Assembly: GCA_020638995.1 (NCBI GenBank)
Contig: JACKHM010000001.1
Span: 3,720,001-3,784,000, forward strand
Direction of reading: 5' to 3'
Source of the DNA: Planctomycetaceae bacterium
Lineage (GTDB): Bacteria > Planctomycetota > Planctomycetia > Pirellulales > Pirellulaceae
DNA: 64,000 nucleotides
Each line of letters opens with the position of its first letter. The stretch's first letter is position 1. This document shows, one piece after another, positions 18,727-27,043 of this stretch. The position numbers were made by a program, and so were the translations under genes. The notes under the pieces were generated by a model. It searched no databases. It saw nothing but the letters and a program-made list of their open reading frames with translations, and was not told the origin of the DNA.

Positions 18727-19815
18727 CTAATCGAGAAGATCACTCAGGCTTTGGAGATAATCCCGGCCTAAAAACCGGGCGACCGCCTCGACGTGATTCG
18801 AGGCGTGTGATTGGCCCTGGGACAATGCCGCTTCCGCGAGAGACCCAAGGTCAACGCCCAGCCGATCAATGATTCCTTCGATATCTAAATTCGCGAAAAT
18901 CTGGGCGATTTGTGAATTTGCATCCCCGAGTGTGCCCCGAAGCGTTTGCAGTTCGCCGATGATATCTTCAATCGTCTTATCGCCGTCTTCGAACGCGTCG
19001 GTAATAACTTGGGCCAAACGCTCGCGGACCCCAGAGTCATTCAACCGTTCCGCTAGTTGATCGGAAAGCCGGTTCGCAACTCGCTCGACAAACTCCAAGC
19101 GATCGCTCTCCGTCGATTCGGTAAACCGCTGCCATAGCGTGGAATCGTGAAGATACTCGGTGAGGGCTTCATCGACCGAGCGCAACAAGGCAAACGGATC
19201 ATCTTCCTCTGCGGATTCGTCTGAGGCAGTTTCCGGCAACAGTTCAGCGACGACCGATCCGGCAGTTTGCACAGTCACAGGCGATGCCTCGCCCTCCGCC
19301 GCGGCCACAGAATCGCCGGTATCCCCTAGCGGATCATTAATATTGATCATTTGACCATTGCGATACCGCTCGCCAGCTTCATAATGGCCACCATTCTCAA
19401 GCGTTTCCAGCAGCTCCTGCGCCTGACTAAGCGACATACCAGATGGAAGGTAGCCCGCGTCGAGCGCCTTGCGCAGTCCAATCGCTCGTTGTTCCGGAGG
19501 CACGCTGCTTGTGTCACTCCGACTGTTCAACCGGTTGATGACGAGCAAGGCGTCCCGTGGTGATCGAACACCGTCGCCATCAACATCTGTGAAGGAATCG
19601 CCCTGAGTGCCGCTTTGATCTGGATTATTCAGGCGGTTGATTACGATCAATGCATCGGCAGGACTGACTACACCGTCATTGTTGACATCCTCCGGATTCG
19701 CAAAATTCTGCGGGACGTCGGCGAGGGGTACGCCCGTAATCAACAGCCGCCGACCCTCGAGCGTTTCCATCGAAAGCGACCGACATCGGGTGTATTCACG
19801 ATGCCTCTTCGACAT
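18727..19815 (-). CDS. Exported LEPR-type protein with dockerin-like repeats
   Basis: A 362-residue protein. The N-terminus has the planctomycete surface-protein motif METLEGRRLLI (about 16-26), a variant of the LEPR-x-LL signature found ahead of many extracellular proteins. Two dockerin type I-like calcium-binding repeats follow, DVNNDGVVSPADALIVINRL at 43-62 and DVDGDGVRSPRDALLVINRL at 77-96. The remainder is acidic and helical with no recognised catalytic motif. The likely role is cell-surface assembly or attachment. It is divergent from the DUF1570/LRR gene across about 200 bp. Confidence 0.8.
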   Translation of the reverse strand: MSKRHREYTRCRSLSMETLEGRRLLITGVPLADVPQNFANPEDVNNDGVVSPADALIVINRLNNPDQSGTQGDSFTDVDGDGVRSPRDALLVINRLNSRSDTSSVPPEQRAIGLRKALDAGYLPSGMSLSQAQELLETLENGGHYEAGERYRNGQMININDPLGDTGDSVAAAEGEASPVTVQTAGSVVAELLPETASDESAEEDDPFALLRSVDEALTEYLHDSTLWQRFTESTESDRLEFVERVANRLSDQLAERLNDSGVRERLAQVITDAFEDGDKTIEDIIGELQTLRGTLGDANSQIAQIFANLDIEGIIDRLGVDLGSLAEAALSQGQSHASNHVEAVARFLGRDYLQSLSDLLD

Positions 19816-20019
19816 CAGCTACTCCGGAGAAAAGAATTTGGTAAAAGACGTTTGCGACTGTATTGTAGCAGTGCTTGACAAGTGGGTCACGCATTTGGTG
19901 AAGGCGCAACCTATTTAAGGGAAGGTAGTTACGATTTTTATCGTATTCCCTACCGGCGGACAAGACACTTGCACTGGAATTCACCGCAAACGCTTTGACT
20001 TGCGTTAAACTGAAGTCGT

Positions 20020-21894
20020 GTGCAGCGGACTACCAAAATCGTGAGGAACAGTCACATTTTGAACGATTTTCCATTCAAGCGATTACCCGTTGCATTGACT
20101 TTTGCACTTATTGCCTTGATGCAATCTATCGCCGTGGGACAACCAGCCCGCTCCCAAGATGCCAAGCGAGCCGAACTGCGGTCGCGATTTGGCGAACAGC
20201 TCGCGCAGTTGGCGAATAAATGCGATGAATTGCAATTATCCGAGCAGGCGGAAATCACACGAAAATGGGCAGTCCAGCAAGGCTTGGACCGGCGCTACTT
20301 ATACATTGAGCGTAATGCCGACCCGCACGTCCCTGCAAATAATGCCTCCGACCTAATCCAACTTTGGCATCGGAAATTCAGACAGCTTCGAGAGGACTAT
20401 GCCGCATCACTATTTGGTTTGGCCGGTGAAGCCGCGATCAACGGTGACGGCCCGGTCGCGCACCAAATGTTATACGAAGTGCTGTATCACGATCCGATGC
20501 ATCGCGAGGCGAGACGTGTGCTAGAGCTCGGCTCGCCGACTTCCAATCGAATCGCTCGTCGCCCAGGAACGCGAACCCATCCGGAGTTTGGCTGGCCGCG
20601 TGGGCGGTATTGGCAGATCGAATCCGAGCACTATCGGATCACGACGGATGCTTCCGCAGACGCGGGCGTCGAACTGGCGAAAAGGCTCGAAGATTTTCAT
20701 GTAGTTTGGCAGCAGGTCTTTTTCCGTTATTGGAGCGCGGACGAATCGCTCGCTGAACGATTTCGCGGCGGGACGGCCCGACTGGGCGCTCGCAAAAAAC
20801 TCAATGTTGTTTTGTTTGCTGATCGTGAGGCATACATCAAGCAGCTTGAGCGTTACGAACCGCAGATCGCTATGTCACTCGGCTACTACATGAAAGGCGA
20901 ACGAACTGCGTTTTTCTATGCCGGTGACGAAACGGTCGAGCCAACATGGTATCACGAAGCGACGCACCAACTGTTTCAAGAACTTGGCGACTCCGTCCCG
21001 GATGTCGGCGAACTCGCGAACTTTTGGATCGTCGAGGGCATCGCGGTCTATATGGAATCGCTCGTTATGCGCAACGGCTACGCCACGCTGGGTGGAGTCG
21101 ATGCTGAACGATTGCAGTACGCGAGAGTTCGAGCACTGACCGGCGAATTCTACTTGCCGCTATCTGATCTTGTTCGGCTAGGACGCGAGGACTTGCAGCG
21201 CCACCAAGACATTCGACATATCTACACGCAGGCCGCTGGGCTGGCACACTTCTTAATGGACGGTAACGACCATCAGTACCGTCAGCCAACAGTCGACTTC
21301 ATTACGATGCTATATCTTGGTCGCTCGGGGCCCAATACGCTGGCGGCGCGGTGCGGGGTCGGGTTGGACACTTTGGACAAAGAGTATCGGATATTTCTTG
21401 AGGTACGAGATGAAGATCTAGCCCACTTGAGCCCACCAGAACTTGTGAAGAATCTAGCTTTCTGCCACACCGAGGTTACCGACGCGGGGCTGGAACACTT
21501 GACGAATTTCACATCACTCCAATGGATAGATCTATCATTTACCAAGACGACTGATACAGGGGTCGAACATATCGGGAACGCAACAGCGTTGCGGCGACTC
21601 AATTTAGAAGCGACCGCGATTACCGACGCGGCCTTGGAAACCGTTTCGCGATTCTCTCAACTCGAAGAGCTCGATTTGTCGAGCACAAGGGTCACCGATG
21701 CCGGAATTGCTAAACTCGCTGGACTGAAGAGTCTGAAAGTGTTGTGGTTGACCAATGCGCAAATTGGCAATCGATGTCTTGAGTCGCTGCGGTCGCTGTC
21801 ACAGCTTGAGTTTCTTGAGATCAGTCGGACGAACGTCACCGCAGATGCCCTCGCCGAGTTGACGACAGTTCTCCCTAAATTAAACCGAGAATAG
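20020..21894 (+). CDS. DUF1570-type zinc protease domain fused to leucine-rich repeats, exported
   Basis: A 624-residue protein with an N-terminal signal peptide (RLPVALTFALIALMQSIAVG). The middle contains YHEATHQLFQE near residue 310, a gluzincin HExxH motif, with a probable third ligand in FWIVEGIAVYMES about 25 residues on; this matches the DUF1570 family. From about 470 to the end there are five or six leucine-rich repeats of the TDAGLEHL type. The GTG at 20020 is one possible start; a TTG at 20059 preceded by GAGGA is an alternative that shortens the n-region of the signal peptide. The likely role is extracytoplasmic proteolysis; the LRR may bind a partner. Creatininase-type and sulfatase genes follow downstream. 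Confidence 0.8.
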   Translation: MQRTTKIVRNSHILNDFPFKRLPVALTFALIALMQSIAVGQPARSQDAKRAELRSRFGEQLAQLANKCDELQLSEQAEITRKWAVQQGLDRRYLYIERNADPHVPANNASDLIQLWHRKFRQLREDYAASLFGLAGEAAINGDGPVAHQMLYEVLYHDPMHREARRVLELGSPTSNRIARRPGTRTHPEFGWPRGRYWQIESEHYRITTDASADAGVELAKRLEDFHVVWQQVFFRYWSADESLAERFRGGTARLGARKKLNVVLFADREAYIKQLERYEPQIAMSLGYYMKGERTAFFYAGDETVEPTWYHEATHQLFQELGDSVPDVGELANFWIVEGIAVYMESLVMRNGYATLGGVDAERLQYARVRALTGEFYLPLSDLVRLGREDLQRHQDIRHIYTQAAGLAHFLMDGNDHQYRQPTVDFITMLYLGRSGPNTLAARCGVGLDTLDKEYRIFLEVRDEDLAHLSPPELVKNLAFCHTEVTDAGLEHLTNFTSLQWIDLSFTKTTDTGVEHIGNATALRRLNLEATAITDAALETVSRFSQLEELDLSSTRVTDAGIAKLAGLKSLKVLWLTNAQIGNRCLESLRSLSQLEFLEISRTNVTADALAELTTVLPKLNRE

Positions 21895-21912
21895 AACGGA
21901 TTTGGTTGACAC

Positions 21913-22713
21913 ATGGAACAACCGCCGAAAGCACGGCCTTGGATACTCGCAGAAGCCAACTACGCGTACACCAAAGAGAATCCATATGAGGTGGCCGTGT
22001 TGCCGCTTGGGGCAACCGAGCCGCATAACCTACACCTTCCCTACGGAACCGACATGTTCGAAGCGACCGTTATCGGGGAACATATTTGCGAGGCGGCTCA
22101 TCATCAGGGCGCCAAAGTCGCGTTGTTGCCGACAATTCCGTATGGCACCGAAACTAATCTGCGCGCCTTCCCGCTGGCAATGAACTTAAATCCATCCACA
22201 GTGTTCCAAGTCATAAAAGATCTCGTCGCATCTCTGGAGCAATCTGGCGTTCACAAGCTCTTGCTGCTGAACAGCCATGGCGGGAATGACGTGAAGCCGA
22301 TGTTGCGGGAATTATATGGCACCACCAGCGTTCAGATCTTTTTGTGCAATTGGTACCAGATCATCGGCGACTTGTACGGGCCGCTCTTCGAGAACCGCGA
22401 TGATCACGCAGGCGAGATGGAAACCTCACTCATCATGGCGTATTACCCTCATCTCGTCGCGATGAACGCGGAAGGTGCGATAGTTGCTGATAGAGGCAGC
22501 ACTGCAACAAGCCGATTTGCCGCGATCAACGAAGGGTGGGTTTCGATCACTCGGCCGTGGCACCTGCTGACAACAAACACCGGTTCCGGAAATCCTCACG
22601 CCGCTACCGCAGAGAAAGGCCGGCAACTGATGCAAGTGCTCGTTGATCGCTTGGCTCGATTCCTAGCGGAACTGTCAAACTCGGAGCTTGACGAGAGATT
22701 TCCGTTTCGGTGA
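21913..22713 (+). CDS. Creatininase-family amidohydrolase
   Basis: A 266-residue metal-dependent amidase of the creatininase family. The metal-binding signature is GATEPHNLHLPYGTD near residue 34, with the Glu, His and Asp ligands in the family register, followed by NSHGGND and DDHAGEMETS. There is no signal peptide. It begins 18 bp after the DUF1570/LRR gene, so the two are probably co-transcribed. Family members act on creatinine, cyclic amides or formamide intermediates; the substrate here is unknown. Confidence 0.88.
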   Translation: MEQPPKARPWILAEANYAYTKENPYEVAVLPLGATEPHNLHLPYGTDMFEATVIGEHICEAAHHQGAKVALLPTIPYGTETNLRAFPLAMNLNPSTVFQVIKDLVASLEQSGVHKLLLLNSHGGNDVKPMLRELYGTTSVQIFLCNWYQIIGDLYGPLFENRDDHAGEMETSLIMAYYPHLVAMNAEGAIVADRGSTATSRFAAINEGWVSITRPWHLLTTNTGSGNPHAATAEKGRQLMQVLVDRLARFLAELSNSELDERFPFR

Positions 22714-22881
22714 TTCTCCGACGGAAAAGGTAACCGAAGTGGCGGTATTGGCTCGCACCAGTCGCTCGGCGGGTGTGCTGAAAGTGACGTAATCTCCTCA
22801 AGTCGCTGGAAATGGAAGGCAGCCGAGGAGATACTGTGACTTCGAAGTTTTCATCCTGCATGCCACCGAGATCCCCCCGTT

Positions 22882-24315
22882 ATGAATCCTCGAAAAGAGT
22901 TGTACTTTGGCTCACGTTTACCATGGTTGTTCGCCGTCGTCATGGTAACGACGATCATCCAAGCGGAGCCCGCGCGAGCGGAAACACGCCCGAACTTCAT
23001 CGTGATCATGGCGGATGATCTTGGGTACGGTGATTTAAGCAGCTTCGGCGGATGGATCGAAACCCCGCATTTAGACGAACTCGCGGCGCAGGGGATGAAA
23101 TTCACAGACTTTCATTCAAGCGGAAATGTTTGCAGCCCCACACGGGCCGGATTGATGACGGGACGATATCAACAGCGAGCTGGGATTCCCGGAGTTGTCT
23201 ATGCTGATCCCACAAACGCGGTTCACTATCATGGCTTGCAGACCAGTGAGGTGACTTTCCCCGAGTTATTGAAGAACGCGGGATACGCAACAGCGATCTT
23301 TGGCAAATGGCACTTGGGTTATTATCCAAAGTACAATCCCATTCATCACGGCTTCGATCTGTTTCGAGGTTACGTCAGCGGAAATGTCGATTTCTTCTCG
23401 CATGTTGATCAAGCAGGCACCTACGATTGGTGGCACCAAGATAAACCCGCAGTCGAGGAAGGCTACACGACGCACTTGATTACGAGGCATGCGGTGGAGT
23501 TTATCGAAGCGAATCAGGACACACCGTTTTGCTTATACTTGCCGCATGAAGCTCCTCACTATCCTTACCAAGGTCCACATGACCCGCCGTTGCGAGCCGT
23601 TGGCGGAGCGTTCAACACGCAAGGGGAACGAACGGATATCAAAAATGCGTACCGCGAGATGGTGCAGGAAATGGATGCGGGAATCGGGGAAGTGGTCGGG
23701 ACGATTGATCGATTGGGACTAGCCCAGAAAACGCTGATTCTTTTCTTCTCGGATAACGGAGCGAACAACCGGGGCGACAATGGACCGCTACGCGGGGCGA
23801 AAGGTAGTAACTGGGAAGGAGGGCACCGAGTGCCCTTCATCGCTCGCTGGACAAGCAACATCTCTCCCGGCGAGGTTCGCGACGACTTGACGATTTCGCT
23901 TGACGTCATGCCGACGCTGCTTGCCGCCGCGAACGTCGCGATGCCGGCGGACCGTGTGCTAGACGGCGTGAACTTACTTCCAGTGCTGCTGCATGACAAA
24001 GCACTTGGCGAGAGACAGCTTGTTTGGAACGGTAAGGCGATGCGAGATGGGCGTTGGAAGTTAATTGTCGATGGCAAAGGCGGAGAGGAAATTGGACTCT
24101 ACGATTTGAAACAGGACATCGGAGAGCGAAATAACTTGAAAGAGGCCGAGCCAATTCGCGTCAAGGCCATGCTCGCTCATATGGAAGCCTGGAAGGCAGG
24201 CGTCGCCGACGGAGCCCTTGTGCAACCAATAGATTCGGCGAAGGAACAAGCAACTCAGGCCGATTCGTCGCAGGCAAAATCGAAAAGGGCAAAGAAAGCG
24301 AAGCGTAACGAGTGA
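22882..24315 (+). CDS. Exported sulfatase (arylsulfatase family)
   Basis: A 477-residue sulfatase with a signal peptide ending near residue 33 (VTTIIQAEPARA). The metal-binding ADDLGYGD lies at 44-51, and the formylglycine site is Cys84 in NVCSPTRAG, so it needs maturation by a formylglycine-generating enzyme. GKWHLG and the FSDNGAN metal site are present. The C-terminus ends in a Lys/Ala-rich tail. Probably periplasmic or surface, acting on sulfated polysaccharides. A second sulfatase follows after 43 bp. Confidence 0.94.
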   Translation: MNPRKELYFGSRLPWLFAVVMVTTIIQAEPARAETRPNFIVIMADDLGYGDLSSFGGWIETPHLDELAAQGMKFTDFHSSGNVCSPTRAGLMTGRYQQRAGIPGVVYADPTNAVHYHGLQTSEVTFPELLKNAGYATAIFGKWHLGYYPKYNPIHHGFDLFRGYVSGNVDFFSHVDQAGTYDWWHQDKPAVEEGYTTHLITRHAVEFIEANQDTPFCLYLPHEAPHYPYQGPHDPPLRAVGGAFNTQGERTDIKNAYREMVQEMDAGIGEVVGTIDRLGLAQKTLILFFSDNGANNRGDNGPLRGAKGSNWEGGHRVPFIARWTSNISPGEVRDDLTISLDVMPTLLAAANVAMPADRVLDGVNLLPVLLHDKALGERQLVWNGKAMRDGRWKLIVDGKGGEEIGLYDLKQDIGERNNLKEAEPIRVKAMLAHMEAWKAGVADGALVQPIDSAKEQATQADSSQAKSKRAKKAKRNE

Positions 24316-24358
24316 GCCTTGCCCACGTAACCGACTCCATCTGTTTCCTCACCGAAGA

Positions 24359-25828
24359 ATGTCCATGCTCCGCCTCACACTCACGTTGCTAGTGGCTTCC
24401 GCCGCGATGGTTGCATCCACAACCCTGCTGGCCAAGCCGCCAAATTTCGTCTTCTTTCTCGTGGATGATCTCGGCTACATGGACATCGGTGCCAACAATC
24501 CGCGCACATTCTACGAAACGCCGAACGTCGACCGAATTGCTGCGGAAGGAATGCGTTTTACGAATGGCTATGCGGCGAATCCCGTTTGCAGTCCGACGCG
24601 TTACAGCATCATGACTGGGAAGTATCCGACTCGAGTTGACGCGACAAATTTCTTTTCCGGTGCTCGGGAGGGTCGCTTCAAGCCCGCGATTCTGAATGAC
24701 CGCATGCCGCTCGAAGAGGTTACGATCGCCGAGGCCCTGAAGGAGTCCGGTTATGCCACTCAGTTTGCGGGCAAGTGGCACCTCGGGCCGACGCCGGAGT
24801 TTTGGCCCGAGAACCAAGGTTTCGACATCAATCGTGGTGGATTCGATCGAGGTGGTCCGTATGGAGGTAAGAGATACTTCTCGCCGTATGGTAACCCAAG
24901 ACTTTCAGACGGTCCGGAGGGCGAGCACCTTCCCGACCGGTTGGCGACTGAGACCATTAACTTCATCGAAGCTCACAAAGACGAACCGTTCTTTGCCTAT
25001 CTCGCTTTCTATTCAGTACACACTCCGCTGATTGGGCGTCCCGATTTGGTTGAGAAGTATAAGGAGAAGGCGGAGCGGCTGGGTTTGAACGACCAGACCG
25101 AGTTTGCTCAGGAAGAACAAGTCTTGCCGGATAGCGGCGATCGCCGAGTTCGCACTCTGCAACGACATGCGGTTTACGCGGCAATGGTCGAGGCGATGGA
25201 TCAAGCCGTCGGTAAAGTTCTCGACAAACTGAGTACGTTGGGACTCGACAAAAACACAGTGGTGTGTTTCACGTCCGACAACGGTGGACTATCAACTTCG
25301 GAAGGCTCACCTACGTCGAACCTGCCTTTGCGCGGCGGCAAGGGATGGCTGTATGAAGGTGGGATTCGCGAAGCGTTTTTGATCAAGTGGCCGGGTGCCA
25401 TCGATGCAGGAACAACTTGCGATGTCCCGGTCATCAGCACTGACTTTTATCCAACGATGTTAGACATGGCTGGCCTGCCAGCCAAGCCCGAGCAGCACAA
25501 AGATGGAGTTAGCCTAACGCCGCTACTTAAACAACAAGGAACCATCAACCGCGATGCGATTTACTGGCACTATCCTCATTACTCGAACCAAGGTGGGTTC
25601 CCTGGAGGGGCCATTCGGATGGGAGATTATAAGCTGCTTGAACGCTTCGAAGACGGCAGAGTCCACTTATACAATCTCAAGGACGACATTGGCGAACGCA
25701 CCGACTTGGCAACCATGATGCCTGATCGCCTCGCCAAGATGCGTCAGAGATTACATGCGTGGTATGGAGAAGTTGACGCGAAATTCCTACGCGCAAAGGA
25801 CGTCGGCCCTGAGCCCTGGCGACCTTAG
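24359..25828 (+). CDS. Exported sulfatase (arylsulfatase family)
   Basis: A 489-residue sulfatase with signal peptide (LTLLVASAAMVASTTLLA). The metal site is VDDLGYMDIG, the formylglycine site is Cys77 in NPVCSPTRYS, and GKWHLG and SDNGGLST follow. It is clearly divergent in sequence from the neighbour and is not a recent tandem copy; the two may cut different linkages of one sulfated glycan. It converges with the BON-domain gene, with 27 bp between stops. Confidence 0.94.
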   Translation: MSMLRLTLTLLVASAAMVASTTLLAKPPNFVFFLVDDLGYMDIGANNPRTFYETPNVDRIAAEGMRFTNGYAANPVCSPTRYSIMTGKYPTRVDATNFFSGAREGRFKPAILNDRMPLEEVTIAEALKESGYATQFAGKWHLGPTPEFWPENQGFDINRGGFDRGGPYGGKRYFSPYGNPRLSDGPEGEHLPDRLATETINFIEAHKDEPFFAYLAFYSVHTPLIGRPDLVEKYKEKAERLGLNDQTEFAQEEQVLPDSGDRRVRTLQRHAVYAAMVEAMDQAVGKVLDKLSTLGLDKNTVVCFTSDNGGLSTSEGSPTSNLPLRGGKGWLYEGGIREAFLIKWPGAIDAGTTCDVPVISTDFYPTMLDMAGLPAKPEQHKDGVSLTPLLKQQGTINRDAIYWHYPHYSNQGGFPGGAIRMGDYKLLERFEDGRVHLYNLKDDIGERTDLATMMPDRLAKMRQRLHAWYGEVDAKFLRAKDVGPEPWRP

Positions 25829-25855
25829 CTTGGTGTCTCGAAGAGCAATCACCTG

Positions 25856-26122
25856 CTAGTTCACAGCGACTTCGATACGATTCTCGACGCATTCGACTCC
25901 GGGCACACAGGTGACTTTCACTTGCGCCAATTGCTTCAAGTAGTACGAAGGAACGCGACCGTGGAGCACCACCGTACCGCCATCGATGCGGTAAGTGATG
26001 TGTCGCAGACCCGCGTGTTGAGAAAAGTGGAGTCGTTTTTCCACTTCCCTTTCGATGTCGTCGACCGTAGAAGAAGTTTGGCCAGGATGTGAAGCGTTCT
26101 TCAAGTCAGTTGATAGTGCCAT
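25856..26122 (-). CDS. Small BON-domain protein
   Basis: An 88-residue protein dominated by one BON domain (about residues 20-88): VEKRLHFSQ, then YRIDGGTVVLHGRVPSYYLK and VPGVECVENRIEVAV. The start at 26122 is chosen because GGGAG lies six bases upstream; the frame is open further 5' but the extra residues look unlike the family. No signal peptide with this start, so it may be cytosolic, whereas many BON proteins are periplasmic. It is the last of three minus-strand genes after the kinase and ANTAR regulator. Its function is unknown; BON domains often bind phospholipids or other ligands. Confidence 0.75.
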   Translation of the reverse strand: MALSTDLKNASHPGQTSSTVDDIEREVEKRLHFSQHAGLRHITYRIDGGTVVLHGRVPSYYLKQLAQVKVTCVPGVECVENRIEVAVN

Positions 26123-26347
26123 AGTCGGCTCCCGCATGGCTGGGGTGAACGAAACTCCATTAATTCCAGCAGCCGTCGTAGCCGCACGCAACGCGTAGTC
26201 ATTCGCGTTGCAGGCTTTCTTTAGTAGAACGTCCGTGACGTGTCGCAAGACTCGCCGAAGGCTGCTACCGAAATTCGCCTTATCAACTCGTCCGCCATGA
26301 ACGAGCTGACACCTCTCAATCTACCGTTCCGGATTCGCGAGTCAACA

Positions 26348-26959
26348 TCATTCATGCCGCTGTCTCGAAGGAGGTGCCAAAAAAGCTTCATCTGCGATCA
26401 AAATCGTTCGTGAAATCTCCGCCATCCGCAGATTCTTGTCGCTAGCAAGGCGTTGCAGTCGGGTGAACGCAGCTTGCTCATCCAGTCCTGTCCGCAGCAT
26501 CAAGATACCCTTAGCCCGTTCTACGATCTTGCGATCTTCCAACGCTTGTTTGAGGTCGTTGGTCTCGCGACGTAACGCCTCGAATTGCTCAAATCGCTTG
26601 CGAGCCAGGGCGATCGCGGGTTCCAAGTCAGCTTGCTTAATTGGTTTCACAAGATACGCCAGGATGTGATCGCTCTCCGCCCGCTCGATCAATTCCTTGT
26701 CGTGAAACGCCGAGACTACGATGACTGGTATCGCTTGCCTTTGATAGATTTCCGTCGCAGCCTCGATCCCGTCCATGTCTGGCATCTTGATATCCGTGAT
26801 AACGAGATCAGGTTTGAGAGTATCGCAGTGTTCCACCAACTGCCGACCTGTCTCGGCAATGGAAACAACTTCGTGCCCGAGTCGAGGCAAGATCTTCTCG
26901 AAGTATTCTTGCATGTCCGGCTCGTCGTCAGCGACTGCAATTCGGAGTTTTAATTCCAT
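26348..26959 (-). CDS. Response regulator with ANTAR RNA-binding output domain
   Basis: A 203-residue regulator. The receiver domain has the acidic pair ADDEP (Asp11-12), phosphoacceptor Asp56 in LVITDIKMP, and the conserved Lys in YLVKPIK. A coiled-coil linker (FEALRRETNDLKQALEDRKI) leads into an ANTAR domain (about 140-200; VERAKGILMLRTGLDEQAAF), which in known proteins binds paired RNA hairpins and prevents transcription termination. The start at 26959 is supported by GAGGA about six bases upstream. It lies 84 bp after the globin-coupled kinase, its probable partner. The RNA targets are not identifiable from this window. Confidence 0.93.
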   Translation of the reverse strand: MELKLRIAVADDEPDMQEYFEKILPRLGHEVVSIAETGRQLVEHCDTLKPDLVITDIKMPDMDGIEAATEIYQRQAIPVIVVSAFHDKELIERAESDHILAYLVKPIKQADLEPAIALARKRFEQFEALRRETNDLKQALEDRKIVERAKGILMLRTGLDEQAAFTRLQRLASDKNLRMAEISRTILIADEAFLAPPSRQRHE

Positions 26960-27043
26960 CCCGTTCCTCACGATCGCGCACAATCCTGCAGAGCTTGCGG
27001 CAAGGGAGAACAATTTGGGAAGACCCAAGAAGTCTGTCGAATA

